A stretch of DNA of 52,067 nt from Gemmatimonadaceae bacterium (GTDB lineage Bacteria; Gemmatimonadota; Gemmatimonadetes; Gemmatimonadales; Gemmatimonadaceae). The stretch covers positions 1 through 52,067 of the forward strand of contig JALHNZ010000023.1 of the NCBI GenBank assembly GCA_022843265.1. Direction: 5' to 3'. Positions 25,366 through 34,493 of the stretch are shown one piece after another; the first letter of the stretch is position 1, and every line of letters starts with the position of its first letter. The position numbers were made by a program, and so were the translations under genes. The notes under the pieces are model-generated. The model searched no databases, had not been told where the DNA came from, and saw only the letters and a program-made list of their open reading frames with translations.

Positions 25366-26847
25366 ATGATCGAGACGCTCACTTCGGCGCACGCACTGAC
25401 ATTGGCCCTCTTCGGGCTGCTGCTACTGCTGAGTGTGGTCTCGAGTCGGGCTGCAGAGCGCACCGGTCTTCCGCTCTCGCTGTTGTTCCTGGGCGTGGGC
25501 ATGCTGGCCGGATCGGAAGGCATTGGCGGACTGGCGTTTGAAGACTACGCCTTTGCCTATCGCATGGGCTCACTGGCACTCGCGCTGATCCTGTTCGACG
25601 GCGGACTCAATACGCCGGTGTCCGCCATTCGGAGCGTGCTGGGGCCGGCCGGCGTGTTGGCGTCGGTTGGCGTGTTGGTGACGGCGGCGCTGATGGCCGG
25701 CGGTGGGTACTTGCTGGGTTTGCCGATCACGATTGCGCTGCTTGTTGGCGCCGTGGTGTCATCCACCGATGCGGCGGCCGTGTTTGCGGTGCTGCGTGGC
25801 GCCGGCATCAATCTCAAGCGACGCGTTGGTCTGACGCTCGAACTGGAATCGGGCCTCAACGACCCGCTGGCCGTCATTCTCACGTTCGCTGTTGCCGGCT
25901 GGGCAATTCAGGGCGGCCAGCCTGACGTGTTTGGTATTCTGCGCGACATTGTGTGGCAGTCGACGGTTGGCGCGGCGTCCGGGTTGGGTATTGGTTTTGT
26001 CGCCAGTCGCCTTCTGCCAAGGTTATCCTTGCGCGCCGCCGGTTTATATCCGGCCTTTACATTGGCCGTGGCCTGCCTCGCGTACGCCATCCCAACGCTG
26101 CTGGGCGCGAGCGGATTTCTCGCTGTGTATCTGGCAGGGCTCGCGATCGGGCACGGCGCAGTGCCGTATCGCGCGAGCGTCGTGCGCGTGCACGACGCGA
26201 TCGCGTGGCTGTCGCAGATCGTCATGTTTCTCGCGCTAGGTCTTCTGGTCTTCCCCAGTCGACTGCTCGTGGCGGCGCCGATTGGATTGGCGCTGGCGGC
26301 AATGCTCGTTGTTGTGGCACGCCCTATCGCCGTGGCGCTCTGCTTGCTCCCGTTTCGATTTCGCGCGCGCGAGGTGGGTTACATCGGGTGGGTTGGGCTG
26401 CGCGGTGCCGTGCCGATTATTCTGGCCGTCGTTCCCATTTTGTCTGGCGTGAGTGATGCACTCCGGGTCTTTGACGTGGTATTTTTCGTTGTCGTGATCA
26501 GCGCGCTGGTGCAAGGAGCAACGGTGCCGTGGCTCACGCGACGGCTGGAGCTGGAAACCGCGGAGCCGCCGGCGTCGGTGGCGGTGCTGAACATTGAAGC
26601 GCGCGAACCGTTCACGAGTGATTTGCACTCGTATTTCGTAGACGAGCTGCTACCGGTGGCCGGCTGTCGTCTGGCTGACCTTCCACTGCCGCAAACGTCC
26701 AGTGTCATGCTGATCGTGCGCGAGCGAGATTTGATCGCTCCTCGTGGCGACACGGTGCTCACCCCCGGGGATCACGTCTATGTCCTGTCTCGGCCAGATG
26801 ACCGGTCGATGGTGCAGATCCTCTTCGGCCACGCCGAAACTGAATAG
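25366..26847 (+). CDS. Potassium/sodium-proton antiporter, CPA1 type, with RCK-C domain
   Basis: A 493-residue inner-membrane antiporter. Residues about 1-385 are roughly a dozen hydrophobic helices. The CPA signatures are GAVVSSTDAAAVFAVLR and ELESGLNDPLAVILTFAVAGW with the Asn-Asp transport site. The C-terminal cytosolic part (about 400-490) resembles the RCK/TrkA-C ligand-binding domain (VAGCRLADLPL, DTVLTPGDHVYVLSRPDD), as in the CvrA/NhaP2 family. It probably exchanges K+ or Na+ for H+ in volume or pH control; ion choice is not readable from sequence. Confidence 0.9.
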   Translation: MIETLTSAHALTLALFGLLLLLSVVSSRAAERTGLPLSLLFLGVGMLAGSEGIGGLAFEDYAFAYRMGSLALALILFDGGLNTPVSAIRSVLGPAGVLASVGVLVTAALMAGGGYLLGLPITIALLVGAVVSSTDAAAVFAVLRGAGINLKRRVGLTLELESGLNDPLAVILTFAVAGWAIQGGQPDVFGILRDIVWQSTVGAASGLGIGFVASRLLPRLSLRAAGLYPAFTLAVACLAYAIPTLLGASGFLAVYLAGLAIGHGAVPYRASVVRVHDAIAWLSQIVMFLALGLLVFPSRLLVAAPIGLALAAMLVVVARPIAVALCLLPFRFRAREVGYIGWVGLRGAVPIILAVVPILSGVSDALRVFDVVFFVVVISALVQGATVPWLTRRLELETAEPPASVAVLNIEAREPFTSDLHSYFVDELLPVAGCRLADLPLPQTSSVMLIVRERDLIAPRGDTVLTPGDHVYVLSRPDDRSMVQILFGHAETE

Positions 26848-26892
26848 CATGCGCACACGATTCACTGCGCACCCGATTGACCGGAAACTCAA

Positions 26893-27399
26893 ATGACGAT
26901 TGTAGATTTTGCGTCACTGCCTGACGACGCCCGCGTGTGGGTGTTTGGCGCCTCCGATGTGCTCGCGCCAGACCCGGAGTCGGTGTTGCTGCGTAGCACC
27001 GATGAATTTTTGGCGGAGTGGCGTGCGCATGGGACACCACTGCGATGCGCCCGCGAATGGCGCGAAGGCCGATTCCTCTGTATCGCCGTTGACCAGCAGT
27101 CAGCGGCCGCGTCGGGCTGTTCAATTGACGGCCTCTTCCGCACGCTGCGCAGTTTGGAACCGCAGCTTGGCACGTCCCTCACCAACGCGGGCCTCGTGTT
27201 CTGGCGCGACGAGCACGGACTGGTGCAGCGATGTGCGCGCACTGAGTTTGCTGCGCTGTCTGCGAGTGGTGTCATTCAGCCAATGACCCACGTCTTCGAC
27301 CTCACGGTGAGCACGCGCGCCGCGTGGCTTCACGATTTTGAGCGCGTCGCGCGTGATGCGTGGCACGCAAAATATCTCCCGGTCGACGTCAGGCCCTAA
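26893..27399 (+). CDS. Conserved small protein of unknown function
   Basis: A 168-residue cytosolic protein without signal or membrane segments. The start region DDARVWVFGASDVLAPDPE recalls a short family in Bacteroidota with an ARVWIYQ motif, often annotated loosely as ABC transporter ATPase although it has no Walker motifs; none are seen here either. Other visible features are a basic/aromatic patch (REWREGRFLCIAVDQQS) and VSTRAAWLHDFERVARDAW. It lies between the antiporter and a hybrid kinase. No function is assigned. Confidence 0.75.
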   Translation: MTIVDFASLPDDARVWVFGASDVLAPDPESVLLRSTDEFLAEWRAHGTPLRCAREWREGRFLCIAVDQQSAAASGCSIDGLFRTLRSLEPQLGTSLTNAGLVFWRDEHGLVQRCARTEFAALSASGVIQPMTHVFDLTVSTRAAWLHDFERVARDAWHAKYLPVDVRP

Positions 27400-27459
27400 C
27401 GTGTCGGGCGGTATGCAGCAGTTCCGTCCTGATGGGGCGTTGCCCAGCACGCTGAATCA

Positions 27460-29706
27460 ATGAGCATGCAATCGGCACGGGCAACGCGAGCCGACATCAC
27501 ACGTGCTGTGCGCGATTTTCGTGCGCAGTTCTGGTCGCGTGAGTGGTTCCATCTCAACCAGCGTCGCACGCTCTGGGTGTCGATTGCACTGACGCTGAAC
27601 CTGTTCATGCTGCTGACAAACAGCGGATGGACGTCAGCGACGGTGGTGTTCGGTTATTTGAGTTGGTTGCTCGTGATCGGTTGCGGTGAGGTGCTGCGTC
27701 GTCAGCTCACCGACCGCGACGTGATTCTCACATGGAGTGCCATCGCCTGCATTCTCGATGTGCTGTTCATAACGGCGCAGATGTACAACACGGGCGGTGG
27801 GTGGTGGCTGGGCGTTCCCTTCCTCGGCATCCTCACGGCAATTGCCGCCACCTCATTGCCACGTGGATACGGCGTGTCTGTGTTCGTCGCATCACTCAGT
27901 TCGTGGACCCTGCTGCTGGGTCTGCAACTCTCTGGCGTGCTGCGACCGGTCCCCTGGTTTGGTTTGCCGGAGGTTGGCGGCAATGCGGGACTGCTCACCA
28001 CGCAGTTCCTACTCGGGAGCCTGGCACTCTCCGCGATCTGGGTGCTGCTCAGAGGGCAGGCAAAACGCGCCCGTCGCCCACTTGAGTCGTATCGCCGCAT
28101 GGTTGAGGCGTCGCCGTTTGCCACGTTTACGATGGCTCGTGACGGTCGCGTGCGCGAGGTGAATCCAGCCGCATTGCGTCTCACCGCCCTGCGTGCAGAC
28201 CAGCTCCTGGAACGCGGCGTGCTCCGATTCGTTCAGGCTGAACAGCAGCCGACGGTGCTGGCCGCGTTCGAGCGCACACTCGCCGGCGAGATGTCACGCC
28301 TTGAACATGGATTTCACTGCGGCGATGGCGTCGTGCGCTGGTTCAGCGTGACCTACTCGCCGATTGACACCGGCACTGATGATCAGCTCGTGCTGGCCAT
28401 CGCCCAGGATCTGACGGCAGAACGAAACGCGGCGATCGCCAACGAGGCGCTCCAGCGCGAGCTCGCCGAGTCTCGACGCATGCAGCTGGTGGGGCGGCTG
28501 GTGTCAGGTGTCGCGCACGAATTGAACAATCCACTCGCGGCCGTCATGTCGTTCACCGAACAGTTGCTGCAGGAGTCGCACGAAGATGACCAGCGTGCGG
28601 CGCTGAGCGTGGTGCACGAACAGGCGGGACGCGCTCGTGCCATCGTGCGCGATCTGTTGCAAGTGGTACGCGATCGAGGGGAGCGAGAGCGGCAAGCCAC
28701 GTCGCTCGAGGCGCTGCTGGCTTCATGTGTGCACACATTTCGGCGCGACTGTGAGGCGGCGCGCGTGGCCGTCGTTTCGCACACGATCAGTGCCGGACCA
28801 CTGGCGCTGGTTGACCCCACAGGCCTCGCGCAGGTCTTTGACAATATTCTCCGGAATGCACTGTTGGCATCGCCGCCAGACAGTACGATCACCACCACGC
28901 TTGCGTATCTTGCGGACGGATGGCGCATTGCGATCCGTGATCAAGGCGAAGGCGTTCCCGAGCATGCACGCACGCACTTGTTCGAACCGTTCTTCACCAC
29001 ACGTTCACCTGGCGAAGGAACGGGCCTTGGCTTGGCAGTCTCACAGGGAATCGTTGACCAGCACGGAGGCACACTCGTCCTTGAGGAAACGCCGGGCGAT
29101 GCAGGACGTGGCGCTACTTTTACCGTCTTCCTGCCGGCCTCGCTGGCGGAACGAGACGAATCGGGTCTGCCCACGGTTCGTACGGCTTCAAACGAGATAG
29201 CTACTTCTTTCCCGATGCCAGTTTCGGAGTCCGCTGTGAGTCAGAGCCCGTGTCTGTTGTTGATTGATGACGAAGCCGCTATTCGAATGGCGCTTGAGCG
29301 TTTTCTGACGCGTCGCGGATGGAGCGTCGAAACGTGTGCTTCTGGCATCGAAGGACGCGAGGCGCTCATGGCGGCAGGCGCCGAAACGCGCTACAACGCC
29401 ATAGTGTGTGATCTCAAGATGCCCGGCATGACGGGCATTGAGCTCTATCGGCATCTTGAAGCACATCGTCCAGCACTGATCGACAAACTGATTTTCGCGA
29501 CGGGTGATGTCGCTTCTCAGGATGTGGCGCTGTTTCTCGAATCGGTAACGTGCCCCGTGCTCGAAAAACCATTTTCGCTATCCAGTCTGGCTGAGCTGCT
29601 TGAGTCACGTCGCGGCTCCGCCCCTCCGCACGTGGGCACAACTGCGGCGACTTCTACGGTTGCAGCCAGCGCTCCCGGTGCTCCCGAACCCACGCGTCAT
29701 CAGTGA
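27460..29706 (+). CDS. Membrane hybrid sensor histidine kinase (PAS-HisKA-HATPase-REC)
   Basis: A 748-residue sensor. Residues about 38-200 contain about six hydrophobic segments (VSIALTLNLFMLLTN, VVFGYLSWLLVIGC, GVPFLGILTAIAATS). A PAS domain follows (ASPFATFTMARDGRVREVNPAAL), then HisKA with the phosphorylated His in VSGVAHELNNPLAAVMSF, then HATPase (VFDNILRNALLASPP, IRDQGEGVP, FFTTRSPGEGTGLGLAVSQG). The C-terminal receiver has LLLIDDEAAIRM, the Asp in IVCDLKMPGMTG and LEKPFSL. No output domain follows, so signals must pass to another protein. Its last 53 bases overlap the end of the convergent gene on the other strand. Confidence 0.93.
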   Translation: MSMQSARATRADITRAVRDFRAQFWSREWFHLNQRRTLWVSIALTLNLFMLLTNSGWTSATVVFGYLSWLLVIGCGEVLRRQLTDRDVILTWSAIACILDVLFITAQMYNTGGGWWLGVPFLGILTAIAATSLPRGYGVSVFVASLSSWTLLLGLQLSGVLRPVPWFGLPEVGGNAGLLTTQFLLGSLALSAIWVLLRGQAKRARRPLESYRRMVEASPFATFTMARDGRVREVNPAALRLTALRADQLLERGVLRFVQAEQQPTVLAAFERTLAGEMSRLEHGFHCGDGVVRWFSVTYSPIDTGTDDQLVLAIAQDLTAERNAAIANEALQRELAESRRMQLVGRLVSGVAHELNNPLAAVMSFTEQLLQESHEDDQRAALSVVHEQAGRARAIVRDLLQVVRDRGERERQATSLEALLASCVHTFRRDCEAARVAVVSHTISAGPLALVDPTGLAQVFDNILRNALLASPPDSTITTTLAYLADGWRIAIRDQGEGVPEHARTHLFEPFFTTRSPGEGTGLGLAVSQGIVDQHGGTLVLEETPGDAGRGATFTVFLPASLAERDESGLPTVRTASNEIATSFPMPVSESAVSQSPCLLLIDDEAAIRMALERFLTRRGWSVETCASGIEGREALMAAGAETRYNAIVCDLKMPGMTGIELYRHLEAHRPALIDKLIFATGDVASQDVALFLESVTCPVLEKPFSLSSLAELLESRRGSAPPHVGTTAATSTVAASAPGAPEPTRHQ

Positions 29707-30709
29707 GCTCGGGGAACTGTTGAGCCACGCGGGCGATCGCGTCTGCCTGACCTGCACTTAAGCGTTCCGACGTATCGAGCGTCCAGACGCCACGCACCAG
29801 CCCCTGGGTTCGCAGTACCTCGAGGATTCCAGGCAGGCACCCGTGAAACTGGTGCGCGGCATCAAAGATTGCCGCGTTCGCGGACGTAAGCGACGCACCA
29901 AATGCCAGAAATTGCTGCGGCACATCGCCGCCTGTCGCGCGCCACGCCTTGATCTCATCAAGCAGCTGCACGGCGCGGTGCGTCCACACTGCCCACTGAC
30001 CAAGCAGCCCGCCGGTGAACACCCGCGATTCACGAACACCGCCAACGAGGACCGGCACGTTGGTTACCAGATCACTCACGATCGCATCGTCGTTGCCGGT
30101 GTACAGCGCGATATCCGAGCGGCCGCTATCAGCAATGGCGCGAACCACATCGAGCGTTGCGTAGCGGTCGAAGGGTGCAACCTTGATCGCGACCACGCCG
30201 GCGATCTCGGCGAATTCTCGCCAGAATCGGTACGACAGTGCGCGGCCGCCAACTGCTGGTTGCAAATAAAATCCAAACAACGGAATTGCTTCAGCGATGC
30301 GCGCGCAGTGCGCGAGAATTGCCGCATCGGTCGCGTCGCGCCACGCGCCGAGCGAGAGCAGGCCGCAGTGATACCCGAGTTCTCGTGCGATCGCCGCTTC
30401 GCGTAGTGCCTGGTCTGTTGAGCCCACAATTCCCGCAACGCGGACAAACGGTCGCCCATTGTGCTGCGCAAGTTGTGCGTTGGCTGTTTCGGCCGCGAGC
30501 TGCAGCACGGGGCGGTAGAGACCAACATCGGCATCGTGAATGCGAAAGCCGGTGGTGTGTACACCCACAGCCATGCCACCAGCTCCAGCGTCAACGTAGT
30601 ACCGCGTCAGCGCGCGTTGATGCCGTTCGTCGAGCGTACGGCTGGGTGTGAGCGCCAGCGGATGCGCCGGAATCACCTGACCATCAAGCAAAAGCGTCCG
30701 GACGTTCAC
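29654..30709 (-). CDS. DapA/dihydrodipicolinate synthase family aldolase
   Basis: A 351-residue TIM-barrel aldolase or lyase that uses a Schiff base. The catalytic Lys lies in VVAIKVAPFDRY and the Tyr in FGFYLQPAVGG; other family elements are LALTPSRTLDERHQRALTRYY, AGAGGMAVGVHTTGF and IALYTGNDDAIV. The classical GTTGE motif of DapA is replaced by GVHTTGF, so the substrate is probably not aspartate semialdehyde. It starts (GTG) 2 bases after the stop of an SDR gene and is part of a plsC-SDR-dapA-like leftward operon. The 3' end overlaps the hybrid kinase gene. Confidence 0.87.
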   Translation of the reverse strand: MNVRTLLLDGQVIPAHPLALTPSRTLDERHQRALTRYYVDAGAGGMAVGVHTTGFRIHDADVGLYRPVLQLAAETANAQLAQHNGRPFVRVAGIVGSTDQALREAAIARELGYHCGLLSLGAWRDATDAAILAHCARIAEAIPLFGFYLQPAVGGRALSYRFWREFAEIAGVVAIKVAPFDRYATLDVVRAIADSGRSDIALYTGNDDAIVSDLVTNVPVLVGGVRESRVFTGGLLGQWAVWTHRAVQLLDEIKAWRATGGDVPQQFLAFGASLTSANAAIFDAAHQFHGCLPGILEVLRTQGLVRGVWTLDTSERLSAGQADAIARVAQQFPELTDDAWVREHRERWLQP

Positions 30710-30711
30710 GG

Positions 30712-31755
30712 CTAGTACGCCCCTGTTCGCACATCAAATTTGGTGGGCCTGCTCAGCAGTCGGCCGCCGCGCGCTACCCACTGCGCGCTGTGTTCGATCA
30801 GCGCATCAAGCGACATGCCAACATACGGCAGCGAACGTGCAATGGCGTCAACATTCACCAGCAACGCGTCGTCCGATTCTGTACCCTCGAATATCACGTC
30901 GCGTTGCAGATGTCGACCGAGCTGTTCGGCGATGTAACGGACCGATGCAATCGGGCCCGATGCATTGAGCGCCGGTGCGGCGCTGCTGGCCAACGTGAGC
31001 GCACGCAGGGCAAGAGCGTTCGCATCACCCTGCCAGATGACATTGGCGAAACCCGTGGCGAGAGCAATCGGTTGGCCGCTCAACACGCGCGTGGCAAGGT
31101 CAGTCACCACGCCGTATCGCAAATCACAGGCGTAACACAACCGAAACTGAAGCACGCGTGTGCCAAACGTGGACGCCGCATGTTCGAACACACGCTCGCG
31201 GCCAATGCAACTCGCGGCGTACTCGCCATCTGGTGCGAGCGCGTACGACTCTGGTGCGCCGCCCAACGCCACAGGCGTTCGCGGATACACGTTGCCGGTG
31301 GAGAACATCACGATGCGCGCGTGCTGATAGCGTTCTGCGACGTGAACGGCCGCAATCACGTTTTGCGTCCACGCGCCGACGGGATTGTTCTGCGTGCCAA
31401 ATTTCTGACCGACCAGATGCAACACATTGTCGGCGTCCGGCAAATCAGCCAACGCCGTTCGACTGGTCAGGTCCGTGCGCAGGGGGATCACTCCATGTGC
31501 CTGCAACTGCGCCGGCAGCGACGCATCGGAAAAACGCGCCACCGCGTACACGCGCCGAGATCCAGCGCCATCGCGCGGTACGCCGGCATGATCAAGCGCG
31601 CGGCGCGCCATGCGCGCCAGAGAGGGGCCCATCTTGCCACCCGCGCCCAATACCATGATGTCACCGTCCATCGACTGCAGCGCGCGCACAACCTCGTCGC
31701 TCGGCTGCGACAACGCGGTCTCGAGCGCCGCTTCGTCAGTCGGCGCGTGTTGCAT
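30712..31755 (-). CDS. NAD-dependent epimerase/dehydratase-like SDR with altered catalytic motif
   Basis: A 347-residue extended-SDR protein. NAD binding is shown by IMVLGAGGKMGPSLARMA near residue 35 and VYAVARFSD after the second strand. The region normally carrying YxxxK reads EYAASCIGRERVFEH: by alignment Cys stands at the Tyr position and Arg at the Lys position, so classical SDR catalysis looks altered. The ATG overlaps the stop of plsC by one base and the stop lies 2 bases before the dapA-like gene, so the three are co-translated. The pairing suggests a joint pathway on a sugar acid or similar, which is inference. Confidence 0.83.
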   Translation of the reverse strand: MQHAPTDEAALETALSQPSDEVVRALQSMDGDIMVLGAGGKMGPSLARMARRALDHAGVPRDGAGSRRVYAVARFSDASLPAQLQAHGVIPLRTDLTSRTALADLPDADNVLHLVGQKFGTQNNPVGAWTQNVIAAVHVAERYQHARIVMFSTGNVYPRTPVALGGAPESYALAPDGEYAASCIGRERVFEHAASTFGTRVLQFRLCYACDLRYGVVTDLATRVLSGQPIALATGFANVIWQGDANALALRALTLASSAAPALNASGPIASVRYIAEQLGRHLQRDVIFEGTESDDALLVNVDAIARSLPYVGMSLDALIEHSAQWVARGGRLLSRPTKFDVRTGAY

Positions 31756-32609
31756 CAGGGTGCGTCGGCGGTGGCCGTCGTTGCATCGATTGGTGACGCG
31801 TCGTGCTCGCCAGAGGCAGCCGCTGAAGATGGCGGAATCGTTCCATCGCCAAGCGGTGGCGGTTCGACCAGGCCGAGTTCGCGCGACAGCTCGCGTCGCG
31901 CCGCATCAATGCGACGACGCACATCTTCACGCAGTGCCGCGGTGTCTTTCAACGACAAACCCTCGGTTGGCACAGGATCGAGCACAACGGCCAACGCGCG
32001 CGCCCGCCGAAACTGAAACGTGCCTTTGGCCATCGCGTGTCGCGTACCGGCAACCGCGATCGGCAAAATCGGAACGCCTTCCTTGATCGCCAGTCGAAAC
32101 GCGCCGTCTTTGAACGGCAACATGGCGCCGTCGCGTGACCGCGTGCCTTCGGGAAAAATCATGACCGACACCTTTTTCTCAAGCCGATCACGGCACTGCA
32201 CCAGGGCTTGCACGGCGCTGTCGCGACTACCGCGCGTGAGCCTGATGTCACCCGCCATCTGCATCATCCAGCCCATGCACGGAATTTTGAACATGGTGTC
32301 TTTGCTCAGCCACTTCATTTCCCACGGAAACTTGCTGATCAAAAACACATCGGCGTACGACTCGTGATTGGCCACCACCACGTACGGCCGACGCGGATCA
32401 CGGGGCGCTGTTCCGCGCGTGCCGAAGCGCCAGAACGGATTGAGTTTGAGCGTCGTGACGGCCACGAGGCGGAACGCACGTCCCGCCGCGTAGCGTCCGG
32501 CGTCGAACGGTTTGGTGAGCGCATACACTAGCGCCACAACTGGCGTGCCGATGATAACAACGATCACCGTCATCGCCCATGTCCACCAGTTGCCGATCGT
32601 GGCCAGCAT
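31755..32609 (-). CDS. plsC: 1-acyl-sn-glycerol-3-phosphate acyltransferase (PlsC family)
   Basis: A 284-residue membrane acyltransferase that makes phosphatidic acid from lysophosphatidic acid. The N-terminal segment WAMTVIVVIIGTPVVALVYAL is a membrane anchor. The catalytic HX4D is in VVANHESYADVFLI, and the acceptor-binding motifs are MIFPEGTRSRDG and GVPILPIAVAGTRHAM. A C-terminal extension rich in Pro, Ala and Ser (about 255-284) is outside the family core. It is the first gene of the leftward operon with the SDR and DapA-like genes. The substrate could also be another lysolipid. Confidence 0.9.
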   Translation of the reverse strand: MLATIGNWWTWAMTVIVVIIGTPVVALVYALTKPFDAGRYAAGRAFRLVAVTTLKLNPFWRFGTRGTAPRDPRRPYVVVANHESYADVFLISKFPWEMKWLSKDTMFKIPCMGWMMQMAGDIRLTRGSRDSAVQALVQCRDRLEKKVSVMIFPEGTRSRDGAMLPFKDGAFRLAIKEGVPILPIAVAGTRHAMAKGTFQFRRARALAVVLDPVPTEGLSLKDTAALREDVRRRIDAARRELSRELGLVEPPPLGDGTIPPSSAAASGEHDASPIDATTATADAP

Positions 32610-32621
32610 GGCGGTACTAGC

Positions 32622-32909
32622 TCAGGTCTTGATTTCGGTAACTGGCGCGGCAACATCTACAGCCGCCGAAGGTACCACCTGCGCCGCGATTTCCTGCGCG
32701 AACTCACCAGCCAGGAAACCGATCTTCGAATGCGTGCCATCGCAAAACGGTTTGCGAGACGACGCGCCGCAGCGACAGAGCGAGAGCGGCTTGCCCTCGG
32801 GCGGCTTCGGAATCTCATTGCCTTCGTGATCGATCAGGCGCACGTTCGGCGCGTCGTCAGCGGTAATAAAGAGCGAACCAGTTTTGCGAACGGTGATTGT
32901 GATGGTCAT
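32622..32909 (-). CDS. CDGSH iron-sulfur domain protein
   Basis: A 95-residue soluble protein with one CDGSH domain. The 2Fe-2S ligands lie in CRCGASSRKPFCDGTHS (three Cys and one His), matching C-X-C-X2-S-X3-P-X-C-D-G-T-H. Before it is the short beta segment GSLFITADDAPNVRLIDHEGNEI. The start at 32909 (MTITITVRK) fits the family; an in-frame start at 32963 has no Shine-Dalgarno either and adds an atypical lead. Relatives act in redox or iron-sulfur handling. The next gene upstream encodes SufE on the same strand, so a joint iron-sulfur function is plausible. Confidence 0.92.
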   Translation of the reverse strand: MTITITVRKTGSLFITADDAPNVRLIDHEGNEIPKPPEGKPLSLCRCGASSRKPFCDGTHSKIGFLAGEFAQEIAAQVVPSAAVDVAAPVTEIKT

Positions 32910-32969
32910 GAGAATATCTGGAGAAACGCGCAACCGAGTGCCGGTCGCACTGTGCTGTATCAAGGTCGA

Positions 32970-33431
32970 TCAGGGCGCTGCTTGCTGCGTTGCTTGCTGC
33001 GCCACGGCGTCGGCCGCGTGCCGCTGAATGCGTCGCACCATGGCGGAAAGTCCCGCCTCGCGCGCACCCAGACCGATGCTTTCCATAAGTGTTCGGACAA
33101 AATCAGGTGGCAACGCTAGCGCAACTTCCGGCGGCTGATCGTTCACTGCGGAAAAGGTAATCGACAGGACCGCCGCGACCGTGGGGGACTGTCTCGCGTT
33201 CACATCAGCCCAGAAGTGCATGGTGCCGTCGGCCTGGCGCTCTGGAAACAGGTCCACCCGGGTCTGACATTCCGGGACGGTAAATGCTTCACGGTCCAGC
33301 GCCGCAAAACGTTCCGGGAGCGGCTCGAGCTTTTTGGCATGGCTCAGCAGCGCCTGCATACGCGTTTCGCGGTCCATGGCGCGGAAGCGGTCGAGCGTTC
33401 GGGCAATCGTTGGTGGCAGCGCAGTAGACAT
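32970..33431 (-). CDS. sufE: SufE-family sulfur acceptor
   Basis: A 153-residue sulfurtransferase partner of SufS cysteine desulfurase in iron-sulfur cluster assembly. The acceptor Cys lies in FTVPECQTRVDLFPE, at the usual position near residue 55; other family parts are RMQALLSHAKKLEPLPERF at the N-terminus and LALPPDFVRTLMESIGLG. The C-terminus has an Ala/Gln-rich tail. It is leftward, upstream of the CDGSH gene with about 60 bases between, and divergent from msrP. No sufS or sufBCD is in the window. Confidence 0.9.
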   Translation of the reverse strand: MSTALPPTIARTLDRFRAMDRETRMQALLSHAKKLEPLPERFAALDREAFTVPECQTRVDLFPERQADGTMHFWADVNARQSPTVAAVLSITFSAVNDQPPEVALALPPDFVRTLMESIGLGAREAGLSAMVRRIQRHAADAVAQQATQQAAP

Positions 33432-33545
33432 GCCGAATGCAAGCGGTTTGTCGGCGGAGGGTCAACTATTTCACGATGGAACCCGGGAACCTGAATCCGT
33501 CGCGCGTAGTAGGTTCGTAAGATTGTCTCACCTCAGCGCCTTCCC

Positions 33546-34466
33546 ATGCTTATTCGCCGACCCGCCGATATCCCGTCCTCGGAAATCACCTCCGAGTCTG
33601 ACTACATCAACCGTCGCAGCTTCATGGGAGCAGCGGGCGCGCTGGCGCTGGCTGGCCTCGCGGCGCCCTCAGTGCTTTCCGCGGCAGGTGCGACGGGGCG
33701 GGCGCAGGACGACAAGGTCACGTCGGAAGAAGACGCCACGAGCTACAACAACTTTTACGAATTCGGCCTCGGGAAAGACGACCCCAAGCGGTACGCTGGG
33801 TCGCTGAAGACCGTGCCGTGGACCGTGGCCGTTGACGGACTGGTGAAGGCCCCGAAGCGCTGGGATCTCAATCAGCTGCTGGCCGGACTCACGGTTGAAG
33901 ATCGCACCTATCGGCACCGCTGCGTGGAGGCCTGGTCCATGGTGATCCCGTGGCGCGGCGTGCGATTACGCGATGTTCTGGCTCGTCTCGAGCCGATGCC
34001 GAGCGCGAAGTTCGTGGAATTCACCACGCTGCTCGACCCACGTCAGATGCCGGGTCAGCGATCGAGCTCTTCTTTGACTTGGCCGTACCGTGAGGGGCTG
34101 CGCCTCGATGAGGCCATGCATCCGCTCACGCTGCTCGCCACCGGCATGTACGGCAAGCCGATGCCAAACCAGAACGGCGCGCCGCTCCGGCTGGTGGTCC
34201 CGTGGAAGTACGGTTTCAAAGGCATCAAGTCCATCGTGAGCATCAAGTTCACAGACAAGATGCCGAGCACCAGCTGGAACGACTCGATCCCGAGCGAATA
34301 CGGTTTTTATGCCAACGTGAACCCGACCGTTGATCATCCGCGGTGGACGCAAGCCAAGGAGCGGCGCATTGGTGAGTTCCTGCGCCGGAATACGCTCATG
34401 TTCAACGGGTACGCGAGCGAAGTCGCGTCGCTCTATACGGGCATGGATCTGCGCAAGTTCTACTGA
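33546..34466 (+). CDS. msrP: Periplasmic methionine sulfoxide reductase catalytic subunit MsrP
   Basis: A 306-residue molybdopterin enzyme that repairs oxidised methionine in periplasmic proteins. A Tat signal is clear: [18 protein letters not shown] with the twin Arg at 23-24. The Mo-cofactor ligand is Cys126 in [17 protein letters not shown]. Further MsrP signatures are [52 protein letters not shown] and the C-terminal [13 protein letters not shown]-like segment. Co-transcribed with msrQ (27-base gap), its quinol-linked electron donor. Divergent from sufE across a 114-base region presumed to hold both promoters. Confidence 0.96.
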   Translation: MLIRRPADIPSSEITSESDYINRRSFMGAAGALALAGLAAPSVLSAAGATGRAQDDKVTSEEDATSYNNFYEFGLGKDDPKRYAGSLKTVPWTVAVDGLVKAPKRWDLNQLLAGLTVEDRTYRHRCVEAWSMVIPWRGVRLRDVLARLEPMPSAKFVEFTTLLDPRQMPGQRSSSSLTWPYREGLRLDEAMHPLTLLATGMYGKPMPNQNGAPLRLVVPWKYGFKGIKSIVSIKFTDKMPSTSWNDSIPSEYGFYANVNPTVDHPRWTQAKERRIGEFLRRNTLMFNGYASEVASLYTGMDLRKFY

Positions 34467-34493
34467 CCGCAGTGCGATCTGGAACGGTTCTTC

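Noticed and set aside
30790-32016. 408-residue open frame on the plus strand
   Set aside because: It runs antisense through the SDR and plsC genes, both well supported by motifs, and has low-information composition.
32975-33005. Short repeated GCTTGCTGCG stretch
   Set aside because: It is a low-complexity Ala/Gln coding tail of sufE, not a mobile or regulatory repeat.
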